Notes under the pieces: model-generated
Told to the model about the DNA's origin: nothing
The model's database searches: none
The model's input: the letters and a program-made list of their open reading frames with translations, nothing else
Shown here: in pieces, positions 44,877 to 57,120 of the stretch
Numbering within the stretch: position 1 is the stretch's first letter
Layout: each line of letters opens with the position of its first letter
From: Prostheceraeus crozeri
Taxonomy: Eukaryota > Platyhelminthes > Polycladida > Euryleptidae
Assembly: GCA_907163375.1 (NCBI GenBank)
Contig: CAJQUW010001409.1
Span: forward strand, 310,001-374,000
Direction of reading: 5' to 3'
DNA: 64,000 nt
Position numbers and translations under genes: made by a program

Positions 44877-46574
44877 GTTGAAATCAATGAGCTATCATGT
44901 AAACGCTTCAAATTCAGATTTGAGCATGCGAACGTCGATCACAATAATAGGAATGACCATGTGTTGTCAGTTGCAGTCAGTAGAGCTGATAAAAGAGTAT
45001 CAAAGTCTGCTGACTGCATCGATCGAAATTTGCTTTCAAACAAGTTGATTACAGTCATTATTCATCTTCATGTTGTGCATAAAACTCGTGTGTGTTCTCA
45101 TCCGACATGCGGCTGATAAGCGCGCTATGTAGATACGCAGCATAAATGGAGACGGTGCGCCATCCTTCGACGTGGGGTCGACCTGCGTAGCAATTATCAA
45201 ATACTACTCATAAGTCATTATTTCCCAGTAAGATTAAATTTTTTTCGGATTTTAGTTTTATAGCTTTTCCTGTTTTTTTACTCCAGCATTTTTTTCACTA
45301 TTTCAATTAAACAACCTATTAGATGAATCGCCAAACTGTTTGGATGTGTGAAATAGAGTACCTGTCGGTAACATGCCATTCGTCAGTTTACTATATAGAC
45401 GCAGGTTAGATTGATTAATTCAGTCTCAATCTCGAGTTCAATATTTTCAATCATTTGCGCTGAATGGTGCCACACTTCGGTTTTACGATAGACACTCAGG
45501 TAGGATGGCCATGTAAAAATAATAAGAGCATTGTGTGAGTGTCGCATGATCGGGGCTAGATATGTTTATTTATATAAAAGCAATACAAGACAAGCACTCA
45601 AGAAGTTTCGCCTGTGACAGCAACCGATTTTATTTTGTAATTCCGTCTTTATTCATAATTTCGGAAACATTTCATTCGCGATGAATCAGGATGTGCGATC
45701 ATCATTTGCGTAATGATATTTCCCAAAATTTCATACTGCATTTTCAAGTGAAAATAATTCTGTTAATCTAAGTTTTAAATATCCAACTAGATCAAGCGCA
45801 AGCTTAAGGGATGAATTAAACTACCGGATTCTTGACAAAGCTGAGTGGAAAAGTAGATTGAGAGAAGACGGAATCTGCCAGTTTAACATAAATGTCGAAA
45901 CATTCTGATGAAATAGTTGAGTAATTATTAAAAAAGCAATTAATTAGAAATTAAGTTGCTAAGAACGTCTTGTTGAAATACAGCCTATCACATCTCGTCT
46001 ACAAGGATAACTTATGAGCATGCTATACCGGTACTGGGTAAGTCTAATACCTATAAAAGTAAGATGAAATGACAGATGTGAACAGGTCTCCACCAACTTG
46101 ATCAAGTTATGAGAAATCAAAGTTTGATTGAGAAAAGGTAAAAATTAGCTAGAAAACTATTTCCCTAGGTAAATTAATGAATTTCATGAAAGCAAACATT
46201 AATTTTGAATTAGTCCTATTGAGACGTCATTCGCTCTAAAAGAAGCAATGAATAAAGGATTATGGTGAACCATATGTGATTGACCGTCAGCTACGTCTTT
46301 TTCTTATGTAATTTAAGAGAAAAAAAAGCTGTTATTGTGTTAATTTAACTTCTGTGCCAGTGGACTACCACTTAACTAGCAAGGGTGTGGATCAGTTACA
46401 TATGAGCTGACGCATAGTATTTTATCCTGCATTATATTAACTTATTTCTGTATGATACGGATGCGCTTTCGTCTACACATGAATAATTTCAATTTAAATA
46501 AATTAGTAGGCTTAGCGCCTTACAACTTTTATTTCGTCTAAGTCAACATAATTTCATCAGACATGAATTAAGAT
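44877..46574. other. Upstream flank of the RhoGEF gene
   Basis: No gene was recognised. The RhoGEF promoter or 5' UTR should lie in the first few hundred bases, but no defined core promoter element could be assigned. Confidence 0.35.
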
Positions 46575-47100
46575 AAGAAATGAAACATTAATTTAGTGAA
46601 TTACAAAATCATGCCGATGAAAATTATATTAAAACTTGAAATTTCAGCCAAGAAAGTATTATAAGATCTCGACTTTTTCTTGAAGACTTGCATTGTAATG
46701 CGGATCATGAAATTCCCCTGAAATTCAGCTTAATTTCCGATTAATTAAGATGCTTGTTAGCAAATGTTCATTCCTTTTGATATCAAACATGCTTTATACT
46801 TATTTGGTTCATGTCAAAAATATAACAACAGGAATGATTTGAAAAAATTTAGCTTCCTAAAAGTGATCAAATACTTTTTGATACCGCAGAAACGTTATCT
46901 CCGCAAAAATTGATCCTTTGATATAAATATTTTCAATGTTAATTTTTTGAGTCGACACTCTATGCCTACTACATGTGCATCCTTAAAGCCTACTGTCTGC
47001 CCGGGTCCCCAATTCATTTCCTGGAAATCTGATGAATGTATCTCTGTGATGGGTTTTCAGCAGTTCAGTTATTGGAATATGCTTAATCTCTAAATGCCAT
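46575..47100 (+). repeat. Dispersed repeat, copy B
   Basis: Second, diverged copy of the repeat at 24545-25012, in the same orientation 22 kb away. The match runs to gtcgacactct (about 46953-46963) and resumes after an extra segment of roughly 70 bp at ctctgtgatgggt. No ORF, no terminal inverted repeats seen. Confidence 0.75.
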
Positions 47101-48390
47101 TAAGCAAAAGGTTCTACAACAACATCCGACATGTATAATGTAGGCCATAGTCAAGATAAATGCATGTTATTCATTATTAATTTTTCCGTGCATTATTTTT
47201 GCCATTATTCTTTCTATTGCCAACTTCTATTTTCTTCCTATTCTTCTATTTTCTATACTTCTACATGCCTTCTTCTATTTTGCCAACATTCATTTCTAAT
47301 GTTTTCCTCATTACATCAATTTATTCACTTTTCACTGTAAAATGAATTACAGGCCAGCTAATTATACTTGAAATCTTCTATAGGCTCCATCGACTGAGGT
47401 AAACCGGCATGATTACTTTTTTGGTCAATGTTCTCTGTAGTAACTACGTTATGTTGGACGAAATGTATGATATGACATTTAAAGATGCACAGCGTTGTGA
47501 TGTACAATGAATAAGTCGACTCTACAGTTGCAAGTAGGCCTATGACTGTCTAACGATTCCATATTACATGATAGAATCATTTATATCATATAATCTAGGT
47601 TGACCAATTACGTGGATGTTTCTTCAAACCAAAAGTTGAAATTAAATACGAGGAAAGGACAAATACGATCATGTAGGTCTATGCGGTCCTTATATCTTTA
47701 CTAAAAGAGTTTAGTAGCCGGGTCATCTATTTTTTGTCCCTTGAACGGGAACATCCATGGTTAAGGGCAGCATGTATTTCAACGCACGTACATGCTAAGA
47801 GTCATCATTCACGTGATCTGATGCTTTGAAAACATAGGGAATATGTTTTGAATACGCGCGGGCGAGCGTTTACAGTCATTACGCGTCGTCTACGGGTGTT
47901 TTCCGCGTTGCCGCGGATGAATGTTCTGTCTGTCGTGAGCATGAAATGTAGGTCCTATCACATTGTCTAGCCTCTGATGCATGCTGACACATGAGACGCA
48001 AAGTCCATATAACAGGACTACCGACATATGTTGGAATAATGTCACGCGTAAACACGGATGTTTAGGGTCATGTGTAATTACGCGCAATTGAGCGTGGCAT
48101 GTCACCTAATGCGGTGAACATCGACCCAGTTCGGTAACCCGTTCCATCGCTGCAAGACTTATCCCTCACAGCTCCACACAACAGTATGACATTTCGATAT
48201 TCTTGCATCAAATAGGATTATGGAGATTATGTGAGGAAACGATATGCAACTTATCAATGACTGAAACTGATGACTGACTTTAGGCCTACATAAGCCCGAA
48301 CAGAGAAAAATGATACAAAATACTAAATAATATGGTCTGATATGGTCGAGAGGAGCATTAAAGTTTCTCAAATGATCATGTTTGGAAATA
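47101..48390. other. No gene recognised; local CpG-rich patch
   Basis: A CpG-dense patch at about 47855-48100 (acgcgcgggcgagcg, ttacgcgtcgtctacggg, ccgcgttgccgcgg) stands out from the AT-rich surroundings. No transcript start or ORF could be tied to it. Confidence 0.4.
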
Positions 48391-49781
48391 CAGCGCGTTC
48401 ATAAAGTCACTGTGCACCTCTTCTAACTTTGTTTTGCCAAAGAAAACAGTCGTAATCTTACAATTGTAGATATCTATCACATGCATAGAGTCACTGGCTC
48501 GTTTGGGAAGCGCAATTGAGTAGCTTGCGACATTCAACATGATCTAGAATTTGAATTTAACTTCACATTTGTCAGCTACTAACTCGGTGAAGATCAGTAC
48601 GTTGCATTTCGAAGCTAAGCATGGTATGCTGTCAATGCGAGAGAAGAACTTTTTGGTTGAAAATGTTTTTCGCGCCAATGGAGAATATACTAATGGAGTG
48701 AAGAAGGGGTTTTTAGAAAGACTTCCTACATCTGATTTGCCTCATCGAAATGTTGATTGGAGTCCAATCAGTGAGTTCAGAAAAGCTGACTGGGTGCACG
48801 ATCCATCACGCTCAGATCGACCATTATTAATCTTAAGTGATAAAAAAGTTATTCCTGAAAATGTTATTTCTGAAGCTATGACTCATTGCCCAAACAAGTC
48901 GATGCGTCGCTTATCCCAAGAAGTGGGTCTATCTCTCGGGGCGGCTCATGCATCCTACTGTAAGAAAGAACATAGGCCTATATCCGTACCGCATCTCTGG
49001 CCAACATGAATTGAAGCGTCTTCAGTACGCGATTGGTTCAAGGAAAATCTAAATGTAAATAATGTGATCGATAAGACTTTCTTTTCTGGTGAAGTTTGGT
49101 TTCATCTATCAAGGCATATCAGTAGCCAGAGTTCCCGCATATGGTCTAGTGAAAACCCACACGAATTTGTTGAGAAGCTATTACATTCTCTTATGTCAAG
49201 AATACAACTGCTTGGGCCGATATTCAACTATTATTGCAAAAATTATTTGACAAAATTATTGCTTCACTCGTTGACGAATTAAGTGACGATGAAAGTTTGA
49301 CTACTTATTTCTAGCAAGATGGAGCAACTGCGCATACCGCCAATTCCTCAATTCGATATTTTAGTGGAATATTTCAAACAAGAGTTATCTCTGAAGGAAT
49401 TTGGCATCCTAGATCCCGTATTTGAATGTCTTGGACTTTTACTGGTGGTTAGCGGTGAAGCAGGAGGTTTACAGAAGCAGGTCATGAAATCTACACGAGT
49501 ATAGAGAAAACAGCTGACATCAAATTGACGCTATCAGGCACGAGGAAATTCACCGAATGTTTGAGAATATGAGACGTCGAATTGACATTTGTATTCGTGA
49601 ACAAGGTGGACATTTTCAAATGTTTTTGTAGTATGTAAATAGATATTTTGTGATCACACAGAAGTCGAAGTTTCTACAAGAAACTCCACTTTTTATAATG
49701 CCGTGACAATCTATTTCTAAGCGACAAAGTATTGCGCATGCATTGATTTATTAGGTGCACAGTGACTTTATGAACGCACTG
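48391..49781 (+). mobile_element. Full-length, inactive mariner-like element
   Basis: The ends are 29-bp terminal inverted repeats: 48391-48419 (cagcgcgttcataaagtcac..) and 49753-49781, identical except for one base (cagc versus cagt). Both ends are flanked by TA (48389-48390 and 49782-49783), the target duplication of Tc1/mariner elements. Total length of 1391 bp is typical of mariner. The single transposase ORF inside is broken. This is the only DNA transposon in the window with both ends and target duplication intact. Confidence 0.93.
48551..49640 (+). pseudogene. Mariner-like transposase pseudogene
   Basis: The reading starts with MREKNFLVENVFRANGEYTN and has the helix-turn-helix part LSQEVGLSLGAAH. 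It shifts frame near 49005, continues with FFSGEVWFHLSRHI and SSENPHEF, then, after stops, QDGATAHT and a degraded WHPRSR block. These match the order of the DDE/D nuclease in this superfamily. The first catalytic position, normally D in (T/S)DEAHFH, is G here (FSGEVWFH), the QDGA aspartate is present and the last acidic block is lost. Premature stops at 49007 and 49315 and frameshifts make it non-functional. It lies between the TIRs of the element. Confidence 0.85.
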
Positions 49782-49783
49782 TA

Positions 49784-50627
49784 TATAAGATATAGGCTAT
49801 AATAACATCTCACTTTGATAAATGACATAAACTTCAGATGTAATTTATAGGAAATATATATTATTTTTTCAGGAAATATATAATATTCAGATATAATGCG
49901 AAAGATCTGGCCGCTGAGTGGAAGTTCATCAATGGCAAATAAGCAAATGATTACCGGACTCCAGAAGACAATCGTGAATGCCTACTGTTTGGAAAATCTA
50001 AAGTTGAAAACGACAGACATTCTTTTACCATATCCCAAAATGCAGGATAGGTCCAGATAAGAATTCATAGATACATGTGAGATGTGATTGAAAAATGCTA
50101 TGTCTGTCGTGAGACGACCCTTTTGGACACTTTTGCAATTGCTCTGGAATATGACAAATATCCACTCAGAGTAGAATTTTACCATATGGTCCAACTAGAC
50201 TGGCATGCCAATAGATCAATCACTCAAAAATTTTCTTCATAAAACCCTCAGTGTGGGAAAATTTCTCCGAAGACAAAAAGCATCGAAAATGTATCATTCC
50301 ATCTGGATTCGTTGCTACATTCTCTTGATGTTATGAATTTCTATCAACGGAACTTGCCCCGCAATTTGAAGATATGATTCCGAAGATATGGGTCGAGATT
50401 TTCATTCTATAGCAATATACATTCCTTCTAATTCATTCTATTCTATGGAACAGTCTTCAATTATCAATGTCTGAGCTCTTTAATGGGAGACGTTCTGTTC
50501 AAAATAAGTACAAGTCAGATTCTTTTGTATCAATTTTATATAAAATGTAAAATCTTAATCACATCATCATTTGATCTATACAAGGCAAGATAAACATAGC
50601 AATTGTCACATTATAAAACAATAGTCG
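49784..50627. other. No gene recognised
   Basis: Sequence between the mariner element and the minus-strand terminal exon. It probably includes the 3' UTR of that gene near its upper end; no clear AATAAA signal was found on the minus strand. Confidence 0.35.
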
Positions 50628-50720
50628 TTACTGGTCTTTCAGCAAAACATCGCCGCTTGCATCAGCAGAATCCTCTGTGTTGAGTTTGAACCCGATATTA
50701 TTCGTAGGAAGTTTCTGATC
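50628..50720 (-). CDS. Terminal exon of an unidentified minus-strand gene
   Basis: On the minus strand a good acceptor (tatttttatttcag) is followed by an open reading of 30 codons, DQKLPTNNIGFKLNTEDSAD ASGDVLLKDQ, ending in TAA at 50630-50628. Composition is coding-like and acidic, and the phase (0) matches the end of the exon at 61311-61461, the nearest plausible upstream exon. I do not recognise the protein. The join is an inference. Confidence 0.5.
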   Translation of the reverse strand, partial: DQKLPTNNIGFKLNTEDSADASGDVLLKDQ

Positions 50721-52149
50721 CTGAAATAAAAATAGAAATTTATAACTATAATAACCCGAAAAGACATTCATAGGAGCACTGATCAAGGATTCGCGGTTGA
50801 ATCATAAGTTTGATAAGTTGATAAATTGAGTTCATATTCATCATCAGAAGCACAATTGGAGATAGAAATAATAAGGGATCAGAAACAATTTTCGCAGCAT
50901 TTCAGTAACATTTCAGATTAATCGTTTTCTATAAATAAGTCACAGGCAAAAATAGAGGCAATCGAAAACAAATGTCGAACCACAGAGACAGACTAAATAC
51001 ATGTAGAAGAGAATGTAAGAGAATACAAGAGAATTCCCGAGAAATGTATATTTGACTGCAAAGTTCGTCTGATTGTAATTAAAAATTATGGACATTTTAT
51101 TGTAAGCGCCAAAATATGATCTCAGCTGATTAGCTTAACTAGCGTTGATTCACTTATTGAGCATAGAAATCATATGCAACATTTTTAGTGTTTTAGACTG
51201 ATCCGAAGTGAAAATAGAAGACGTGGATATCACGATGTTGCTACAACCTAAACCCACAGGGTGAGGCACCACAATCAAATTTTAGTAATTCATATAACTC
51301 AAATGCTGAAACAAACAGATTTCAACAATCACATTCATTGAAAGAGGCACAACATTAACAGCTAACTACTCGACTTCAAGAAAGACATCATTCACGTCTA
51401 TGATCGGCTGTTTTAGACCTTCCTTCATTGTTGCAATCAAATTTGAAACTAGAGGAGAATAGAAGAACACATTGATGCTGTTTTACGACGAATTATGTCA
51501 ATTCTCAGGGAAAGAAAATTTTGGTCTCGAAGTGATATAAAGTTCATTTCTTGAAGTAAACCGTGACGGGACCTTCGGCGTCCTGCGCCTTCTGAGGCCG
51601 ATAGTATAGCGGCGTATAGACCTGATTTTTGCATTCATTTGAAAAATATGTTGAAAAGATCGCATGAAACTGACCACAGTGACAATTATCAAATACCGTA
51701 TGCTGTGTATGAAGGATACCAAATTGCGTGTTTCAAACTCGCATAATTAGGATAATCAGCTTGAAAGTCATTTATTATTCAGTACTATTCACTGTTCAGC
51801 TTTGATCAGAATTTAACAGTAACTAACATTGACCAGATGCGAAGATAACTCAAAAAGAGAGGTGTACTTAATTGGTGAAATATTCGCGATGCCTCTCAGA
51901 CGCAACATTCGTCTGCATTCAGGGGCATGGTAGATGAATTATGCTGTCCAAATTAACATCACCGACAGTAAGATAGATCCTTAATTAATGCTCTCCTGTG
52001 ATGCTGTTCTCGTTCTCTACCTTACCCTGTGAGCTTACCTGTAATAACACACATAATCAACTTTCTCTAAATTTAAAGACGGAGGAGGATATAATACTTA
52101 TTAAGTGACAAATAAGTAATCAAAAAGTGCAACAAAATCATATGAAAGC

Positions 52150-52325
52150 AAAAACGCTAAGAAGTCTGCGGCAAGGATAGCAAGGCTAAAAAGCCTATAT
52201 GGATGACAAGAAGGCTGCAGATAGATACAAGAAGGGTAAAACATTAAACCAAGAAGCCTGCCGCTAATAAATCAGCTGCCTAGAAACCTAAGAAAGGCGT
52301 AGACCACCCCCAAGAAGAAAGCAGT
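52150..52325 (+). pseudogene. Histone H1-like lysine-rich tail relic
   Basis: Across several frames the plus strand repeatedly encodes KKxA/P words: AKKSAA (52156), KAKKP (52182), DKKAA (52205), TKKPAANKSAA (52248) and KPKKG (52286), then PKKKAV near 52309. This spacing is that of a histone H1 C-terminal tail. Frameshifts and stops separate the pieces, so it is a decayed copy. No globular domain upstream and no histone 3' stem-loop were seen. Any other lysine/alanine-rich protein is an alternative. Confidence 0.35.
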
Positions 52326-52427
52326 ACACTCAAAGAGACAAACTTCAAAGTGCTAAGCATGTGAACCCGTTTCCCATTCACTAAGTTCGTTCACCGCGTA
52401 ATAACAGCCGCAAATACGACGAGAAAG

Positions 52428-52652
52428 TTGGATGTCCTAGAGCATGATATTCACCCTCTTTGGGTGGAGTTGGTGCCTCGAATAAACGGACCGAGTAAGC
52501 CTCAAATACTGTTGGAGGGAAGAGACAACAGAGCTCTGGAAAAGCAAATTAGTCCCAGCGATTTCACGAATAAGTCCGTGGAAGGGCAACTTGAGAATCA
52601 AGATCAGTGGTCTTCTGGTTCCGTCCGATTTCCTGAAAGACGACAGGTTTAA
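52428..52652 (+). other. Unassigned ORF
   Basis: The open frame extends back to about 52370, giving some 94 codons with balanced composition (for example HDIHPLWVELVPRINGPSKP). It follows the H1-like relic directly. No family is recognised; it could be a gene fragment or transposon debris. There is no evidence of expression. Confidence 0.2.
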
Positions 52653-53361
52653 GTAGACGCTCAGGAAAGACGACGCTCAGTAACGATGATGATATTTTGA
52701 TAATTTTACATTTTACATTTTCATACAATTTTCATTCAATTTTTTTTTCTTTGAGAGTTTACGGTGTTAGGACTAGCACTGTACTTGCTATGGTTGAGGA
52801 ATGCTCATTTTTTCGTCCACGGTGCTGCTCTGAAAACACGTCTTCAATTGTGACTCCTTGCACAAACCTCCTTCGCTAAAACGTCAATAAGGTGGTCATC
52901 CACTAGATGGGTAGGGCAGCCTATACAAAATTCACCCATTAGCTGACATTGAGATTAACTACAGAGATACAACGACCTATGTGTTGACTACCGGTACATA
53001 GGCAGTCAATTATTACATGCCTAAAGATAGAATTAGCGCTTAAAATTCAATCCAATAAGATTAAGGGGTCGCCATAATTGTACAGACGGCATAAGGGAGG
53101 AGAACCAAAAAAGTTGAGATACAAAGGTTTAGAAGAACAAAGGATTGTAAAGATGCATGTCGTACTTTACAGATAAACACAATACAACAAAATCCAATCT
53201 CAAGCATGCCTAATTTATTAATTGCCGCAAAGAAGATCAAGCTGGTGTTGGTAGGGCCCACTGTAATACTGGTACGCGTGCACACATGATTTATAAATGT
53301 AATCAAAAAAAATTGTGAGACTAAATTCCTTGCAAATACTAATTTTCGATACTAACAAACT

Positions 53362-53610
53362 ATGCAAGTCCATCAAGTCACGGACGACACGTGTGGTCCC
53401 ATGACCATGGACAGCCCTCGGAATTCGAATTCGTTTTATAGACATTATCAGTCTGTGGATATCGAGAAATGCAAATTGAAGCCCGCTTTACTTGGTATAA
53501 AATGGCAATGTGACGAGACAATACAAATTACTAAACCTTCTACCATGAAATCAATAATTAATTATTTTGAAAAAGCAGCAAAAGATATGCACGTGATCAG
53601 TGACTTTTAG
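53362..53610 (+). other. Unassigned ORF
   Basis: An 82-codon frame with a coding-like second half (KLKPALLGIKWQCDETIQIT, then FEKAAKDMHVISDF). I recognise no domain. Possibly the remains of an exon or of a mobile element. Confidence 0.2.
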
Positions 53611-54454
53611 TGGATACTATTAAAATCAAGCTAAATCAGTTTACACCTGTATTTGCACTATAGCCGATGAAGCTTCATCGGGCCTTGGCATGTTTCTTTC
53701 ACCTACACTTTTTTCGATATTCAGCATAGTTTGTCCATCAAAACAGTTCCTGATGAGCATGAAAGGCTTTCCAAGAATGTTACTGAGCTGAATAACTCAT
53801 TGATATCGATCTGACATGTTAACATCGCTCAGATCGACGTATTGCATGCAGTCTATGGAGAAAACTAAGAATGGCAAGCAATCTAAACAGCAGTTCATTA
53901 TTCTTAGGTTTACATATTACACATGTACACAATAATGCATCAACTGCTGAAATTTCGAATATACCACGGATTCAGAAAGAATGTGAATAAGACTTGATCA
54001 GAAGCATGAAAGCACAGACAATGCTTTATGGTACATGCACACTCATGCATGTATTAGAGTAAAAAATGTATTAGAGTACATACTCATACATGTATTAGGG
54101 TAAAAAAACAAACTACTGTGCACTGATTACTACATAATAATAAGTTCTATACGTATTTATCAAGCAATATTACGCATATGATGGAATGATGTATTCTGAT
54201 TTGTTTAAGTATAAAGAATGTTAAAAAGGTGCATTATGAGAATATGCTACCGGTGCATGTAATTATCTATGTGCATCAAAATTCTGAATAACGTGCTCTA
54301 CATGTACAGGAGTCCCATCGTCATGGCCAAACACTTTTTATGATTTCTCACGACGTTTTCTGATTCTTTATAATAAATTAATTAAATTTTTTAACATTTT
54401 GAGCATACTGTAAATTCCACGTTGATTATCAGTCTTCTTTCAAATACATAGTTG

Positions 54455-57080
54455 ACCCATGCTGAAATCATCTCGTATGAAATTGAAGTAAGATTTGCAA
54501 GAAGAATTAAACCGTCTCGAGGGACAAGGAATTATCGAGAAGATTGCATATAGTGATTGGGCTGTTCCCATAGTTGTCGTCTCCAAGCCAAACGGCAAGC
54601 TTCGTGTGTGTGGTGACTTCATCGATGTGAATCGACAATCAAATACACAACAGCATCCGCTACCTCATATTGACGATTTGTGCGGAAAGACCAGCGATGG
54701 CAAGTTCTTCACAACACTCGACATGTCTGATGCCTACTTTCAAGTAGAGCTAGATGAAGAGTCAAAGAAGATATGCGTCATAAATACGCCATTCGGTATC
54801 TTCAAATATCATCGCATGCCCTTTGGGATATCATCAGCACCATCAATTTTTCAGCAAATAATGGACCAAATGATCAATTCACTGCCAGGAACTGCCGCAT
54901 TCTTGGATGATATTATTGTCACTGGTCGAGACGAAACGGAACATTGGGAAAACTTTGAACGCGTGATAGCTGCATTATCAGATTTTGGATTTCGCATTAG
55001 ACCTGAAAAATGTTCTTGGGTGCAACCGAAATGCGAGTATCTGGGCTTCGAATTTTCTTCACAAGGACGTTGACCTTCTCCATCGGCAATAACAGCAGTA
55101 ACATCGCTTCCAAGACCATCCTCGTGTGATGAAGTCAAGGCTTTCTTGGGTAAAGTCGGATATTATTCTGCTTTCATCCCTCAAATGGCTTCCAAAGCAG
55201 CACCTCTATATGCATTATTGCAGAAGAATGTCAAGTTTCAATGGAAAGAGAAGGAAGAAAAGGCGTTTCAGGAACTCAAGCAAATCATCGCCGAAGCTGT
55301 GAGTTTAACGCACTATGATCCTTCAAAGCAACTTGTTTTGGCAACTGATGCTTCGCCATACGGAACGGGTGCTGTACTGTCACAGATCGAAGACGGTGAG
55401 GAAAAGCCAATCGCCTTTGCAAGCAAGACACTGACTGCAGCTCAGAAGCGCTACTCACAATTGGATAGAGAGGGACTTGGAGTGATATTTGGCGTGACGA
55501 AGTTTCACAAATTCATTTTCGGACGAAAATTTACATTGCAATTGGACAATAAGCCACTAACTGCAATATTTTCACCTGAGAGAAATATTCCTACAATGGC
55601 CGCACAGAGACTGACAAGATGGTCCTTGAAACTGCGTGCTTATGACTTCGAGATCCGATTTCGTCCTACGTCTCAACACTCAAACGCAGATTGCTTGAGT
55701 AGACTGCCAGTTGGCCCAGATGAAAACTTTGACAGGATCGAAACTCTCGAAGAAGAAGAAACTGTCAATCTGATAAAAAACACTTTGTTCGAGTCTCCTA
55801 TTGACTTGACTGATGTCATACGGGAAACAGAGAAGGACAAGACATTGACAGAAGTCAAGAGACACATCGTAAACAGTGACTGGCCTAGAACAAGGCCGAG
55901 AGATCAGCAGCTTATGCGCTATTGAAATTTGAAAGACAGTTTGTTTATTCATGAAAATGCAGTCATGCTACAAGCAGATGCAGGAGTTCGTGTTGTTATC
56001 CCTGAGTCACTGAGAATTGACATCCTCAAGACTCTGCATGTTGCTCACTTTGGCATCGTACGAATGAAGCAGACCTTGCGACAATACGTCTGGTGGCCTA
56101 GTGCAAACTCCGATGTCGAACTATTTTGTAGGAAATGCGCCGCATGTAGAGAGAACGCCGTGAGTCCGCCGCAAAGCTATACTTGTTGGCCTGAACCTCC
56201 GCATGTGTGGTCCCGGATACACATGGACTTTGCTGGTCCGTTTCTCGGAAGGATGTGGCTCATAATAATAGATGCAAAGTCAAGATTTCCCTACTTGTCA
56301 ATGATGAATAATGGACACACTACGTCCAAAGACACAATTGCTGCGCTCGAACAGGTATTGGCAATCGAAGGACTGTGTGATACTATTATCACGGACAATG
56401 GGAGCCAATTCATAGCTGAGGAGTTCGAGAACTTCTGCAGTCGATTGGGAATGCTGCACATCACGTCTCCTGTGGCACATCCACCATCCAACGGCCTTGC
56501 TGAAAGGTTTGTTGCTACGTTCAAGCAGCACATGAAGAAATGTATCACAAGTGCTGAGCCTTCTGCAGATGAGCTGTGGCAAACAGCGAGACAGGTACTA
56601 TTCATGTATCGCACAATGCCACACCCTGGACTGGACGGTCTACTGGACGGTCTATCTCCCGCTGAAAGCCTTCATGGTAGAAAGCCGAAAAATCTGCTAT
56701 CCCTCGTATCAAAACAAAGGAAGGCGGAAGAAAGTAGTCCCACCAATAGAAAACGTCAGTTCCAGGTAGGTACACATGTATACTACAAGAATTATGGCAA
56801 AGGACCCAAATGGTTACCTGGCATTGTAATCGAGTGCAGAGGAAGAATGGTGAGGATCCTACAAACTGATAGAGGCGTGGTCAAGCGACATGTGAACCAA
56901 CTACAAATGCGACTGGTCGAGGATGAGAGAGAGCGCGAAGAATCTTCAGCTCGTGATCAAACATTTGTGCAACCGAACACTGACTCAAATGTGTTAACTC
57001 AGCCTGACATCACCGACACTCCACGCAGAAATCCTCGTCGAAAGCGTGATCCTCCTATTCGCTATGGATTCAGTGACTGA
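54455..57080 (+). pseudogene. Ty3/gypsy pol pseudogene: RT, RNase H, integrase
   Basis: One frame runs from about 54495 to the stop at 57080 with only two internal TGA stops, at 55071-55073 and 55923-55925, and no frameshift. Reverse transcriptase: SDWAVPIVVVSKPNG, FFTTLDMSDAYFQVELDEES and the catalytic FLDDIIVTG. RNase H: LATDASPYGTGAVLSQ, SQLDREGLGVIFGV and HSNADCLSRLP. Integrase: an HHCC zinc region (HVAHFG .. CRKCAAC), then catalytic acids in HMDFAGPF, TIITDNGSQF and SNGLAERFVATF, and a C-terminal part YYKNYGKGPKWLPGIV. The first stop lies just after RT, the second at the RNase H-integrase border. The N-terminal polyprotein part is missing. The near-intact frame implies a fairly recent insertion. 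Confidence 0.9.
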
Positions 57081-57106
57081 ATGTGGTTATGTGACAATAA
57101 ATTCTT

Positions 57107-57120
57107 AGGGGGGAAGAATG
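57107..57120 (+). other. Polypurine tract and probable start of 3' LTR
   Basis: Some 27 bp after the pol stop, aggggggaagaa is an uninterrupted purine run, as used for plus-strand priming in LTR retrotransposons. It is followed by tg at 57119, the expected first bases of the LTR. Without a second LTR in the window the LTR length cannot be set. Confidence 0.6.

Larger units (their letters stand above)
50721..54454. other. Probable intron/intergenic region with coding-like debris
   Basis: Contains the H1-like relic (52150-52325) and two unassigned ORFs (52428-52652, preceded by an open frame from about 52370; and 53362-53610). A short repeat of atgtattagagtaaaaa occurs at about 54050-54105. 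No intact gene recognised. Confidence 0.4.
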
